This document shows, piece by piece, positions 17,487-26,826 of a DNA stretch of 64,000 nucleotides. The position numbers and the translations under genes were made by a program. The notes under the pieces were generated by a model that saw only the letters and a list, made by a program, of their open reading frames with translations, was not told the DNA's origin and did not search any database. Each line of letters starts with the position of its first letter. Position 1 is the stretch's first letter. The DNA comes from Kitasatospora sp. NBC_01266 (lineage in GTDB: Bacteria; Actinomycetota; Actinomycetes; Streptomycetales; Streptomycetaceae). Where the stretch lies: the NCBI RefSeq assembly GCF_036242395.1, contig NZ_CP108458.1, forward strand, positions 8,308,001 to 8,372,000, written 5' to 3'.

Positions 17487-17755
17487 GACCGACACGATCA
17501 CCGCCCACGGCCGACGATGGCAGGGGTCCATCAGGGAGTTGATGGGGCGTCACCTTCGGCTGCCGGGCAGCCGGGCGTACGCGGTCTCACGCGACACAGC
17601 CCCTCACAATCGAACACCAAGGTGACGCTCCGCGACCGCTCCCAAGATCTCTGCCAGAACCGCTCCCTGGCAGCTTTTGTCGGCGGGTTTCGGCATCAGG
17701 AGGAGCCTGGAGCAGGTGAAATGTCGGCGAGAAGTAGCAGCACCGCGCGGCGGCC

Positions 17756-18322
17756 TCAGGTGTGAACGGCGCGTCCGTCGGAGAAAGCGATGTCTCCGGA
17801 GTCTCCCACGGCCCACTGCTCCCAGGCCCGAGCCTGCGGGTGCCGTGTCTCGAAGGCAAAGTGACCGCCGTTCCGCAAGGCGCCGCGGATCGCGGCGAGG
17901 GAGACCTGGACCTCCTGGTCGGACAGCAGGCACTGGAAGGCGTGGCCGGTCATCGTGGCCAAGTCGAACTCTCGATGCCAGGCAATGTCGGCGGTCGTCC
18001 CCTCGACCCACTCGATATCGGCGCGCCGCCGCGCCCGTCCAAGGGCCGCCGCGTCGGGATCGAGGCCCGCAAGATGGCCGACGTGGCCGCGGACTCGGGC
18101 CTCGTGCAGCATCTGCCCAGTACCGCAGCCGACGTCCAGTGTTGAACCGGCGGCTATCACAAGGCCGTTGTAGAACCGGTCACTCGGCCATCGGTCGGCG
18201 TCCCAGGGGTTCGTCAGATCGTACAGCTCCGCGACATCGTCATCAGTGAAGTCCAGCCCGGCATGGTCCCGTTGACCGCGGAACTGGTCAACGGAGAATC
18301 GCACCCGCCCCGTTCCACCCAC
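17756..18322 (-). pseudogene. Class I SAM-dependent methyltransferase, C-terminally truncated
   Basis: The 188-residue frame has the SAM-binding motif STLDVGCGTGQML followed by LAGLDPDAAALGRARRR, then DIEWVEGTTADIAW and LRNGGHFAFETRHPQARAWEQW. Such enzymes usually run about 230-260 residues, but this one stops at SDGRAVHT, missing the last strands. The start is unclear: the family-like sequence begins at DFTDDDVAELYDL, and the ORF's GTG 18322 adds about 25 odd residues. It may be inactive or still partly folded. Confidence 0.6.
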
Positions 18323-18682
18323 CCAGAGCGGCCTCGGGCCGGGTTCAGTGTCGAGGGGCTGGATTGGGTGACAGCGGACACTTGGTCGTCAACGCCACCG
18401 GTCGACCGGCGCCTGGCGATCCTCGCCGCGAAGTACGACAGCATCGGGATGGGCCGCTCCGGGCGCGAGCACTCGATCTCGTTCGCGGCGGCCTGGCCCA
18501 GCCCCCGGGGCGGATCCGCGCGCTCCCGCGCCGGCCCGTTCCTAACGGCACCTGACGGACTGCATCGCACGCCCCGGCGATGGCACTACGACGAGGCTCC
18601 GCCGCCGCCGGGGCCTCGGAAGGTCAGGAACCGGTCGGCCGGGGTGGCCGGCCTACCGGTCACCGCCGTTGGCGATCAGTGT
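18323..18682. other. Intergenic stretch without a supported gene
   Basis: Open frames occur on both strands but give no recognisable protein. It lies between a truncated methyltransferase and a small secreted protein, in a region rich in broken genes. Confidence 0.35.
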
Positions 18683-18982
18683 TCACGCGTTGCACGTGAT
18701 CACCACGGTTGACTCCCAGGCGAACGGGCTGATCCGGCTGGCGTACGCGGGGGAGGTCAACTGGCACTGGGCGGCCGTGTACCCCGCGTCCTCGCCCTCG
18801 GAGAAGCCGAACGCCTCCGCGGCGCTGACCGCCTCCGGTGAGGTCGCGCCGTAACCGATGGCGGTGTACCGGGTCTGCCCGGAGACGGTCGGCTGAGCGG
18901 CACTGGCGGGCAGGACGCCTGCGGTCAGCAGGATGGCGCCAGTGGCAAGGGTGGTTCCAAGCACGCGGCTGAGCACAGTCAT
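18683..18982 (-). CDS. Small secreted protein
   Basis: This 99-residue protein has a clear signal peptide (MTVLSRVLGTTLATGAILLTAGVLPASAA). The mature part of about 70 residues holds TRYTAIGYGATSPEAVSAAEAFGFSEGEDAGYTAAQCQL and a last cysteine near the C-terminus, so one disulfide is possible. The protein resembles other short exported proteins of Streptomyces in design. It stands alone between degraded genes and appears intact. The function is unknown. Confidence 0.72.
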   Translation of the reverse strand: MTVLSRVLGTTLATGAILLTAGVLPASAAQPTVSGQTRYTAIGYGATSPEAVSAAEAFGFSEGEDAGYTAAQCQLTSPAYASRISPFAWESTVVITCNA

Positions 18983-19798
18983 GGTGTGACCCTTCGGGAG
19001 GGAGCGGCTTCATGGGGTGCGAAGCGCGAGGCCATGTGGCACGTGAGTTGATGCAGCGTGAGGCGTGTTTATTCTGGCTGCCACATTGCTCGGGCCGCAA
19101 GGGGCCCTGCGCCGCCCGCAGGCGCCGGCCGGACACGGCTAACCGCCCGATAGCACGCGGCGCAGCACCGCGAGCACCTCGGCCTCAGGGAACCTGGTCA
19201 GCGCGGCGGCTTCGGCGCCGGCCAGCACCTCGGCCAGATCCTGCGGTGCCGCGTAGCGCGCCAGCTGACCCACCCACGCCGCCAGGTCGGCCACGTCCTC
19301 GGGCAGGCCCGGCGGCAGCACTCCCGCGTACGGCGCGGGAGCCCTTCGCGCCCGGCTCCGCCCGCTCGGCGCCGCGCCTCCCTGCGCAGGCCGTCGGGCG
19401 ATCGGAGAGCAGGGCCCGTTGCCCAGTCCAGCGTCCCGCCAGCAGCACAGACTCGTCGGTCTCCGTCCTGGACCGCGTCCCAGGACGAGACCTTGACCCA
19501 GCGCTGACGCCCGGCCGGTGCTCTTCAAGTCGTCACGCGCAGCATTCTCTCCTGCGACCGTCCACGGGCGCCGGCAGCAGCCAGCGGGCGCTGGAACCGG
19601 GGCCAAATCGGCCCGGGAGCCAGGGCCAGCTCAAGCCGGAACATTCGCCGCAACAGACCCAGGGTGGGGCCGGCTCGGACCAGAAAAGAGGGGCCGGTTC
19701 GATGGTGCAGGCACGGATTTCGTGAACTCGATCAAGACCTGCTGCTGAGGAGGGCTCCTGGCCGACTGTCGACTCCATGCCGTGGCTAGACTCACGTC
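18983..19798. other. Region with a possible gene remnant on the minus strand
   Basis: The minus strand between about 19139 and 19320 encodes a protein-like C-terminus, LPEDVADLAAWVGQLARYA then PQDLAEVLAGAEAAALTRF and a stop at 19139. The upstream part of the same frame is low-complexity and no start is convincing. It is probably the tail of a lost gene of unknown family. Nothing else is recognised here. Confidence 0.3.
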
Positions 19799-20251
19799 GT
19801 GAGGATCAGTCAGGCGAATCCGGACGACGTTGCAGACTTGGCCCGACTGTTGTGGCTGGATACCCATCATGAGGACCCGGCAGAGCGGTCTGTCGACGAT
19901 TTTGCAGCGCAGCTCGCGCAGTGGTGGGCGACCCGCCAGGACTCGCACGTAGCGTTCGTGGCTCGACTCCTCCAGCCGGAGATCGTCGGCATGGCCTGGG
20001 TCGCACTCGTCCCTCGCGTGCCGAGACCTGGAGCGACAAGTCGGCTGTCCGCAGACATCCAGAGCGTCTTCGTCATGCCGGAGCAGCGAGGCCAGGGGAT
20101 CGGCTCGGCGCTCGTGGAGGCTGCTTCGGAGCATGCGACACGCCTCGGATCCCTTCGCGTGACGGTCCACTCCGGTCGCACGGCTGTGCCAGTGTACGAA
20201 CGGCTGGGCTTCGAGTCGTCGCGACAGCTCCTGAAGCGACCGCCGGGCTAG
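19799..20251 (+). CDS. GNAT family N-acetyltransferase
   Basis: This 150-residue protein has the canonical GNAT core: DIQSVFVMPEQRGQGIGSALVEAASEHA with the RGQGIG acetyl-CoA loop at about residues 95-100, and VPVYERLGFESS near the end, which is the usual last-strand motif. GTG 19799 is the start. It overlaps the edge of the ISL3 remnant at 20257 but ends before it and reads intact. The acceptor is unknown. Confidence 0.87.
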   Translation: MRISQANPDDVADLARLLWLDTHHEDPAERSVDDFAAQLAQWWATRQDSHVAFVARLLQPEIVGMAWVALVPRVPRPGATSRLSADIQSVFVMPEQRGQGIGSALVEAASEHATRLGSLRVTVHSGRTAVPVYERLGFESSRQLLKRPPG

Positions 20252-20256
20252 GGGCT

Positions 20257-20740
20257 GTCGTCATCAGCAGGAGTCGCTTCCGGAGCAGGGGCGGCTTCGC
20301 TCGGCCGAACATGCTGCGCTTGAGGGCCCTGAGACCGTTGACGCAGCCCTCGACCGGGCCGGACGACCAGTCGGTGCTCATGCCGTAGGCGACGGCGTCC
20401 AAGTCGGTGGTCAACCCGCCGGCGAAGCCGGCCAGGCCACACTGCTCGTCCGCGCAGACATCTGCGATCCGGTGCCGCAGTTGGTCTCCCTCGCGGTTGG
20501 TCATGATGGCCGCGAAGGCCGAACGTGGCCGGCAGCGGCAGCGGCAGCGGCTGTGAGTTCGGGAGAGCGGGCGAGCAGTGCCTTGAGCTGCTGCTGGCTG
20601 TCCTCGCGCAGGTGGTCGGGGTGGGCCGTGATCCAGCGGATGGCCTGGCGTGGTGAGGGAGGGCGGGCCAGCGGGGGGTGTGGTCGCCTCGGTCCTGCGG
20701 CCGGGGTGTAGTGGATGGACCTGCCATTCCACCGGCGGAC
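20257..20740 (-). pseudogene. ISL3-family transposase, C-terminal remnant
   Basis: Two frames must be joined. The first gives SPRQAIRWITAHPDHLREDSQQQL and LKALLARSPELTAAA; the second gives FAAIMTNREGDQLRHRI and then STDWSSGPVEGCVNGLRALK and MFGRAKPPLLRKR. The SSGPVEG...K...MFGRA...LLRKR block is the standard C-terminus of ISL3 transposases and contains the last DDE glutamate. The N-terminal half is absent here; a degraded ISL3 N-terminal half lies at 16867-17486. Confidence 0.75.
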
Positions 20741-20790
20741 ACGGCAGCCCCAGATGTCGCGCAGCAAAAGCATGGTGATCACCCGTCAGC

Positions 20791-21786
20791 ACGAGCAGAA
20801 GGAAGCCTTGATGGGCTCAATTCCCTTCAGAGCCAGGGCCGCTGACGGCTCCGACGACGGTTTACCCGCAGTCATTTGGACCTGGTGGGTAGCCGAGACG
20901 ACCGAACTGTGTATCCAGACGTGCTGGCGGGGTCTGGCGCAATCCGGCCGCCATCGTCATCATGGGAAGTGAGGGAACATCCCGGGGGGCCGTCGACGCG
21001 GAACGTCGAATCCGGGCCCGCGCCTCCGCGTGAGGGGTCCCGGAGAATGGATCCCTCCCATGGACACGATCCTCCTCACCGTAGATGCCGTTCTCGGCGT
21101 CCTCGGCTCCGCCCTGTCCCTGTCGGTGGAAATTGTTCGGGCACGACGGCGGGCCTCGGACCAGCAGTCCAACTGCCCTCAGGGACAAGCGCCGTTCCCG
21201 GACCAGGACGCGGCTGCGTGAGCCAGTACCACGGCCTGTCAGGGACTACTCGCGAGCTCGCCGCCTGATCAACCTTCATGAGTTTCTCGTGGTGTCCAGC
21301 CGGATGGTGACCGTAGGTGGTTGCCGGTGGCGTGCTGCTGGAGCCGGCGGCCTTCCGCGGCGTGGACGGCACCCGCTACGCCAAGGTGTCCTCCCAGCCG
21401 TGCTGGACGATCGTCGAGACGGCCGGCCGCCGCCCCTCGGACGGCGCGATGGTCGACTCCTCGGCGCTGTTGCCCGCCGACGGCCGGGCCGGGCGCTACT
21501 GGCCCGGCCCCGCGCTGAAGGACCCGCGAACCGGCGAGCGCGTCGGCGGCCGGTTGGAGCCGCTGACCCCCAGCTCCCTCATCCTCGGCGCGGACGACGG
21601 AAGGTGGAGAGCCACCTCGGGTACGCCGTCGTGCGGTACGAGCGAGGGCGTCCGTCCCGGCCCCGGGAAAACGTAGGCCCGTTGGACCTGCTCAGTGGTC
21701 GGCTCCGGAAGTCCTTCGGGGGTGTTGTGTGGTGTCTCGTTCGGCCGCGCCGGTTGATCGAGTAGCCGGCGCGATTCGGTCGGCTC
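20791..21786. other. Long stretch with only weak coding candidates
   Basis: Two frames may be real. At 21060-21221 on the plus strand a 53-residue peptide has a membrane-like start (MDTILLTVDAVLGVLGSALSLSVEIV), with no clear ribosome site. At 21317-21676 a plus frame contains VLLEPAAFRGVDGTRYAKVSSQP and then TIVETAGRRPSDGAMV, which looks protein-like but matches nothing I recognise and lacks a natural start. The rest shows no gene. Confidence 0.3.
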
Positions 21787-23052
21787 TCAGCGCAGGCTGC
21801 TGAACCAGCGGACGATGGCGGCCGTGGCCGCGACGTTGGAGCCAAGGTGCCGGGAGCCCGCGAAGTCCGGGGTGCCGAGATTGACGACCGGCGCGTTCAC
21901 GCCGTGTGCTTGCAAGGCGGCCTCGCAGTGGTCGGTGTTGGCGCTGGCAGCCTGCTCGTCCGCGCTGGCGGCGTACAGGCGGACCGGGACGCGGGGGCTC
22001 CAGGCGCAGGTGTCGTCGGCCACCCGCAGTGCCGCCGCCAGCTGGCCGGTCGGGTGGCTCAGCATGTCGAAGCCGTGAGGGGTGAGCAGCGCGCTGAGGG
22101 TGTTGGGCGTGCCGGCGAAGAGCTGCTGACCGGTGTGGGAACCGTCGAACAGTGCCTCGATCGTGTCGGCGTACGGCGCCTGGAAGACCTCGCCCGGCGA
22201 GTCGTACAGCTGGTGCAGCCGGTTCCACGCGACGAGAAGGTACGCCGTGTAAAGCACACTGGATTTCGCATCGAGAGAGCCGTCGAGGAGCGCCGGCAGC
22301 TCGGCGTTCTGGAAGTCGTAGGCGCCGCTGATCGGCGCGACGGCTTCGAGCCGGAACCAGCGATCGCCGCCGGCCTGGAGCGTTCGCGCGAGTGCCATCG
22401 CTGCCGAGGCTCCCTGGGAGAACCCGGTGACCAGCACATCGTGTCCCAGCGCCCGGCCAGTGTGCGGAACAAAGGCGCGCGCTGCCCGCAGCATGTCCAT
22501 CGAAGCGGTCGTTTCGGAGGGCACGTCCATCCAGGGGTGGAGTCCCGGGCCGACGCCGAGGCCGAGGTAGTCCGGGGCGACAGCGGCGAACCCGGCGGAC
22601 GCGTACGTCATGGCGGGCGCGGACGCGAAGCCGACCTTGACCATGGACGACGGCGCATCGGACCGGTAGCTGGCGGTGCCATGAGTGAACGAGACCGTCC
22701 GCAGCTCGTGTTCGCGGCTACGGGGCAGCACCAGCAGCCCGCTGGCGGTGGTAGGCCGACCCTGGGGGTCCACGGTGCGGTACACCAGCCGGTAGGCGTC
22801 CACCCCGAACCGGACCGTACTCGCGTCGAATCCGGCAGCGTCCAGTGCCGCAGCGACGTCCTGCTTCGTGGCCAGTGTGCTCACCTGCTGAGCGGACACC
22901 AACTGTCCGCGATCGCTGGGGGCCGCCGCGCTCGCGGAGGCGGCTCCAGTCGTCACCGTATTCACGGCCAACACCAGGGAGGCCAGGGTTGTCACGGCGC
23001 TGAGCCGACGGAACGCGGCGCGCGAACTGCCTGTTGAATGAACGGATTTCAT
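21787..23052 (-). CDS. Secreted alpha/beta hydrolase (lipase-like)
   Basis: This 421-residue protein begins at MKSVHSTGSS (ATG 23052), with a twin-arginine-free signal peptide ending near ASASAAAP. The nucleophile elbow is GFSQGA (GxSxG type) and an acid and histidine are available in the C-terminal part (AASADEQAAS, GSRHLG). The size and SQG elbow resemble the secretory lipase/tannase-like hydrolases of actinobacteria. It should hydrolyse esters outside the cell. Upstream bases encode a longer open frame but it lacks a secretion signal at its start. Confidence 0.85.
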   Translation of the reverse strand: MKSVHSTGSSRAAFRRLSAVTTLASLVLAVNTVTTGAASASAAAPSDRGQLVSAQQVSTLATKQDVAAALDAAGFDASTVRFGVDAYRLVYRTVDPQGRPTTASGLLVLPRSREHELRTVSFTHGTASYRSDAPSSMVKVGFASAPAMTYASAGFAAVAPDYLGLGVGPGLHPWMDVPSETTASMDMLRAARAFVPHTGRALGHDVLVTGFSQGASAAMALARTLQAGGDRWFRLEAVAPISGAYDFQNAELPALLDGSLDAKSSVLYTAYLLVAWNRLHQLYDSPGEVFQAPYADTIEALFDGSHTGQQLFAGTPNTLSALLTPHGFDMLSHPTGQLAAALRVADDTCAWSPRVPVRLYAASADEQAASANTDHCEAALQAHGVNAPVVNLGTPDFAGSRHLGSNVAATAAIVRWFSSLR

Positions 23053-23194
23053 GTCGCAGACGCTACTGACGACCGCGTTCGCGCACCGCCCGGCCAGCAG
23101 GTGTATCTGCCCTGGAGCCAGCTCTACCACGGCACCAGGTTCGAGCGCCTGATGAGCCTCCCGTCAACCCCCGAAGGACTTCCGGAGCCGACCA

Positions 23195-23764
23195 CTACGC
23201 GTCGCTTCGGCTCAGGAATTCGCCGACGGTCCGGACGAAGAACTCCGGGTCGTCCAGCCACGGGATGTGCGCGGCGCCCGGCTGGACGACGAACTCCCCG
23301 CGCGGGAAGAGCGCCGCGACCTCCGCAGCCTTGTCCGGGCGAGGGGACGGGGCCAGCTCGCCCGCGAGCACCAGCACCGGCGCGTCGAGCTTGGTCAGCA
23401 CCTCGCGCACCGCGGCCGCGTCGTCGAACGCGCCGGGACCGGGGTAGGCGTGAGCGGCCTCCTCGTTGTAACCGTCCTCGCCGGAGGCGGCGTGGAGCAA
23501 CGCGAGGTCGCCGGAGGCGGAGTGGGCCAGCACGTCGATCCGCTCCGGCCCGAGGTGAGTCCGGAGAGTTTCGACGTCGTCCACCTGCCGGTCGACGCGG
23601 TAGCTCGACGGGTCGGCCGGAGTCTCGGACTGCCCCGTGCCACGCAGGTCGAGCAGCACGAGCGAACGCCCTGCGGCGGTCGGCAGGCCGCCCAGGTCAC
23701 CGAGGTAGGCGGAGGCCTGCATCGGGCCTCCGGGGAGACAGATCAGCGGATCGCCCTCTCCCAT
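23195..23764 (-). pseudogene. Alpha/beta hydrolase, truncated by an IS630 remnant and internally deleted
   Basis: The visible frame has LICLPGGPMQASAYLGDLGGL (HGGP-like oxyanion motif in altered form), LLDLRGTGQSETP, an elbow HSASGDLALLHAA and a C-terminal VLVLAGELAPSPRPDKAAEV and AAHIPWLDDPEFF, the expected acid and histidine region. The length, 189 residues, is about 100 short: the N-terminal strands are cut at 23764 where the IS630 transposase frame begins on the other strand, and the cap region after the elbow jumps directly to the end of the fold. It is dead or nearly so. Confidence 0.65.
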
Positions 23765-24420
23765 GAAGAAGATGGCCTACGGCCACAAGGCCGAGCACCG
23801 GCTGCGGATACGCGCGCAGGTGGTGCTGCACGCCGCACGCGGACGCTCCAACGCGCGCATCGCCCGCGCCACCGGCCTGCACCTGGACACGGTCCGGTGC
23901 TGGCGCGGCTGGTTCGCCGAGCACGGTCTGGGTGCTCTGGCCGACCGCGACCGGTCGGGGCGGCCGCTGTCCTTCACCGCGCTGCAGGTGGCCCAGGCCA
24001 ACGCGCTGGCCTGTCGCCTGCTCACCGAGACCTGGGTGCCGCTGGCGCGCTGGTCCTGCCCAGAGTTAGACCGACCGGCAAATGGTGGGCGGCGTCGCGG
24101 GCCCCGTCTCCGCCGCGACCGTGCGCCGCTGGCTCAGGGACGACGCGCTCAAGCCCTGGCAACACCGCTCCTGGATCCTCATCACCCATCCCGGCTTCCG
24201 TGCCAAGGCCCAGCGAGTGCTGGACGTGTATGCCCGCACCTGGCAGGGCGTCCCGCTCGGCGAGGACGAGTACGTCATCAGCGCGGACGAGAAGACCTCC
24301 ACCCAGACCCGCTGCCGCTGCCACCCCACCCTCGCCCCCGGTCAGGCCCGGGCGATGCGCGTCAACCACACCTACGGACGCGGCGGCGCCCTGGCCTACC
24401 TCGTACACCGGCATCGGATC
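23763..24420 (+). pseudogene. IS630-family transposase, frameshifted and truncated
   Basis: The first frame (from 23763) gives the helix-turn-helix part RSNARIARATGLHLDTVRCWRGWF and DRSGRPLSFTALQVAQANAL to ARWSCPELDR. A second frame from about 24082 gives SAATVRRWLRDDALKPWQHRSW and the DDE start EYVISADEKTSTQTRC. The catalytic C-terminus is missing after GRGGALAYL. The frameshift lies near 24065-24085. Its 5' edge abuts the truncated hydrolase at 23764, so insertion or rearrangement destroyed that gene. Confidence 0.75.
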
Positions 24421-24495
24421 CGACTCGGGGCAGCAGATGGTGTGCTCATCAGCGATCACCGTGAGGCAGCCCCCACAGAGCCACGCCGTCTCGGG

Positions 24496-24533
24496 CTCCC
24501 CGCACGGGCCCACGCACGGGCCCGTGCGGGGAG
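24496..24533. terminator. Strong terminator-like hairpin
   Basis: A perfect 16-bp stem (24496-24511 with 24518-24533) with a 6-base loop stands between the IS630 remnant and the L7/L12-like gene. The direction served is unclear; it would stop readthrough from either side into its neighbour. Confidence 0.65.
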
Positions 24534-24634
24534 GGCTGCACCGGGGGAGCCGGACGAGCGAAAACCCATGGCCTGACGGCCTGCCAGGGCGATTGACTGA
24601 CACTGGGCATAACATCGACCGACGAGGGGGATCC

Positions 24635-25024
24635 GTGGAGGATCCGAGTTTCACAGTCCTGCTCACCGGCGACTCCCCTCACGACCCCAGGGTCCTCAAA
24701 GCGGTCCGCACGGTCACCGGGCTGAGCCTGTGGCGCTGCCGGCAGCTGTTGGACAGCGCGCCCGCCACCGTCAGGTCGGAGATCCCGTTCGACATCGCCG
24801 CTCGCACGGCTCAGCATCTGCACCAGGCCGGCGTACCAGCCGTGATCCGATGCGGCTGGTGCCGGCGCACCCTGCCCGGCGACACGCGGGTCGACCCCGG
24901 CCCATGCGCTTCGCCGTACTGGCCCACCGCCCACTGCCAGGCCAACTCCCTGACCAGTTGCGGCTGCGAGTTCTGCGCCGTGCACGGTCCCCTGCCCGGG
25001 CACACAACCTACCGCAGCCCCTGA
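24635..25024 (+). CDS. Small protein with ribosomal L7/L12 C-terminal-like domain and a cysteine-rich tail
   Basis: This 129-residue protein starts at GTG 24635 after GAGGGGG. Residues 5-68 (FTVLLTGDSPHDPRVLKAVRTVTGLSLWRC then LLDSAPATVRSEIPFDIAAR and VPAVIR) follow the strand-helix-helix pattern of the L7/L12 C-terminal domain, including the KAVRTVTGLSL motif. The second half has CGWC, then CGCEFCAVHG, likely zinc ligands. L7/L12-CTD-like proteins occur outside ribosomes in Streptomyces; the added cysteine tail is notable. No role is known. Confidence 0.68.
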   Translation: MEDPSFTVLLTGDSPHDPRVLKAVRTVTGLSLWRCRQLLDSAPATVRSEIPFDIAARTAQHLHQAGVPAVIRCGWCRRTLPGDTRVDPGPCASPYWPTAHCQANSLTSCGCEFCAVHGPLPGHTTYRSP

Positions 25025-25383
25025 ACCCCATGCCGACGACCCCGGGCCCGGCCCCGGTTCGGAAACCATGAGCACAGGCCCAACACCACCCGGCACTGGG
25101 CCGGCTGCCCGCCCAGGGATCTGCATCAAGATGTCACTACGCGAAGTCTCCTGACGTCACCACACATCCGCACCCCGGTGACACCCCCCGGCCCCCCGCC
25201 CCCAAACACCACCATCATCAGGGGCTGGTGACACCGGCCGATTCCCCAGTGACAACAAGCCGCAGATTCGCAAAGGGGTCTGACGCCCCATCGCGCGGCC
25301 AGGAAGAAGGTGACGGGCGGGTCCCCGGGGAGCGGCCTCCCGGGGACCCGCCGGTCAGGTCCGTACTCGCGTGCGAACGCGGG
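25025..25383. other. Intergenic stretch containing the lectin gene terminator
   Basis: No gene is supported. The stretch lies between the end of the L7/L12-like gene and the end of the lectin gene, which face each other, and holds the hairpin at 25316-25352. Confidence 0.5.
25316..25352 (-). terminator. Terminator hairpin downstream of the lectin gene
   Basis: A perfect 14-bp stem (25316-25329 with 25339-25352) with a 9-base loop lies just past the stop of the minus-strand ricin-type lectin gene at 25384. Confidence 0.75.
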
Positions 25384-26826
25384 TCAGCTGATCGTCCACT
25401 GCTGCTGCGGCGAGTTGGTGTTCACCTGCTCCGTGGCCATGGTGGTGCCGCTGGCGGTCGAAGCGGTGGTGAGCAGCAACCCGTTGTCCATGAAGGACAC
25501 GATGTAGGAGCCGTTCGAAAGCGGCGTGAGGGTCCAGTGCTCGCTGGAGTTGTAGGGGTTGCACGACATCTGGATCACCTTGCCGCCCGCGTCGGTGGAC
25601 GCGCCGTAAACCGAAGCGCCCTCGGCGCACAGGCCAGAGGAGCCGTTGGCCAGTTCGTAGGAGCCGTCGGACTGCTGGACGAACCGCCAGTTCTGGTTGA
25701 CGCTGCCGGCCACGGTCCAGGCGTCGAGCTGGATGCCGGCGTTGGGGCTGCTGCCGGGGTCGTCGAGGGCCAGGCCGCCGGTGACCAGGGTGTGGTAGCC
25801 GCTCAGGACGGGGTTGACCGAGCTGATCGTCCACTGCTGCTGCGGCGAGTTGCTGTTCACCTGCTGCGTGACCGTGGCGCCGTCGGCGGTCGAAGCGGCG
25901 GTGAGCAGCAACCCGCTCCTCACCGAGGCGACGTTGTAGGAGCCGTTCGGCAGCGGCGTGAGGGTCCAGAGCTCGTTGGTGCTGCCGACACACTGCCACT
26001 GGTCCACCACGGCGCCCGCGGCGGTGGACCCGCCGGTGACGTCGGCGCACAGGCCCGAGGAGCCGTTGACGAGTTCGTAGGAGCCGTCGGACTGCTGGAC
26101 GGACTTCCAGTTCTGGTTGGCGCTGCCGGCCACGGGCCAGGTGTCGAGCTGGGTGTCGGCGTTGGGGCTGCTGCCGGGGTCGTCGAGGGCCAGGCCGCCG
26201 GTGACCAGGGTGTGGTAGCCGCTCAGGGCGAGGTTGACCGAGCTGATCGTCCACTGCTGCTGCGGCGAGTTGCTGTTCACCTGCTGCGTGACCGTGGCGC
26301 CGCTGGCGGTCGAAGCGGTGGTCAGCAGCAACCCGCTGCTCACCGAGGACACGATGTAGGAGTCGTTCGACAGCGACGTGAGGGTCCAGAACTGGTTGGG
26401 GCTGCCGACACACGGCCACTGGTCCACCACGGCGCCCGCGGCGGTGGACCCGCCGTTGACCTCGGCGCACAGGCCCGAGGAGCCGTTGACGAGATCGTAG
26501 GAGCCGTCCGACTGCGGGATGAGCTCCCAGTTCTGATTGGCGCTGCCGGCCGCCTTCGAGGTGTCGAGCTGGGTGCCGGCGTTGGGGCTGCTGCCGGGGA
26601 CGTCGAGGGCCAGGCCGCCGGAGAGCAGGGTGTGGGTGCCGGTCAGGATGGGGGTGGCGGACCGCTGAGTGGCGGCTGAGGTCGAACCGGTCGTGACGGT
26701 GGCGTGGGGCGCGGCCGCCGCAGCCGCTGTGGCGGCCGAGGCGGTGGTGGTCAGACCGGCGGCGGTCAGCGCGAGGGCCGTGGCGGCAAGCGCGCCGAGG
26801 AGTTTTCGCATGCGAGGAACTGACAC
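25384..26826 (-). CDS. Secreted ricin B-type lectin with three tandem repeats
   Basis: GTG 26826 follows AAGGAG at good spacing and starts VSVPRMRKLLGALAATALALTAAG, a signal peptide ending near ASAAT. The mature protein is three consecutive modules of about 140 residues, each opening with a variant of LSGYHTLVTGGLALDDPGSS and carrying QLD, NQNW, GLC and a QQWTIS end, i.e. ricin B / RICIN-like carbohydrate binding. No catalytic domain is attached, so it should bind a polysaccharide or cell-surface sugar. Repeats two and three are nearly identical in part, indicating recent duplication. Confidence 0.88.
   Translation of the reverse strand: MSVPRMRKLLGALAATALALTAAGLTTTASAATAAAAAAPHATVTTGSTSAATQRSATPILTGTHTLLSGGLALDVPGSSPNAGTQLDTSKAAGSANQNWELIPQSDGSYDLVNGSSGLCAEVNGGSTAAGAVVDQWPCVGSPNQFWTLTSLSNDSYIVSSVSSGLLLTTASTASGATVTQQVNSNSPQQQWTISSVNLALSGYHTLVTGGLALDDPGSSPNADTQLDTWPVAGSANQNWKSVQQSDGSYELVNGSSGLCADVTGGSTAAGAVVDQWQCVGSTNELWTLTPLPNGSYNVASVRSGLLLTAASTADGATVTQQVNSNSPQQQWTISSVNPVLSGYHTLVTGGLALDDPGSSPNAGIQLDAWTVAGSVNQNWRFVQQSDGSYELANGSSGLCAEGASVYGASTDAGGKVIQMSCNPYNSSEHWTLTPLSNGSYIVSFMDNGLLLTTASTASGTTMATEQVNTNSPQQQWTIS
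25741..26640. repeat. 420-bp tandem repeat inside the lectin gene
   Basis: A segment recurs at 25741, 26161 and 26581 with a period of exactly 420 bp (140 codons). The first two copies are identical over at least the first 60 bp; the third differs at a few bases. It reflects internal duplication of the lectin module and is a likely site of copy-number change. Confidence 0.85.
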
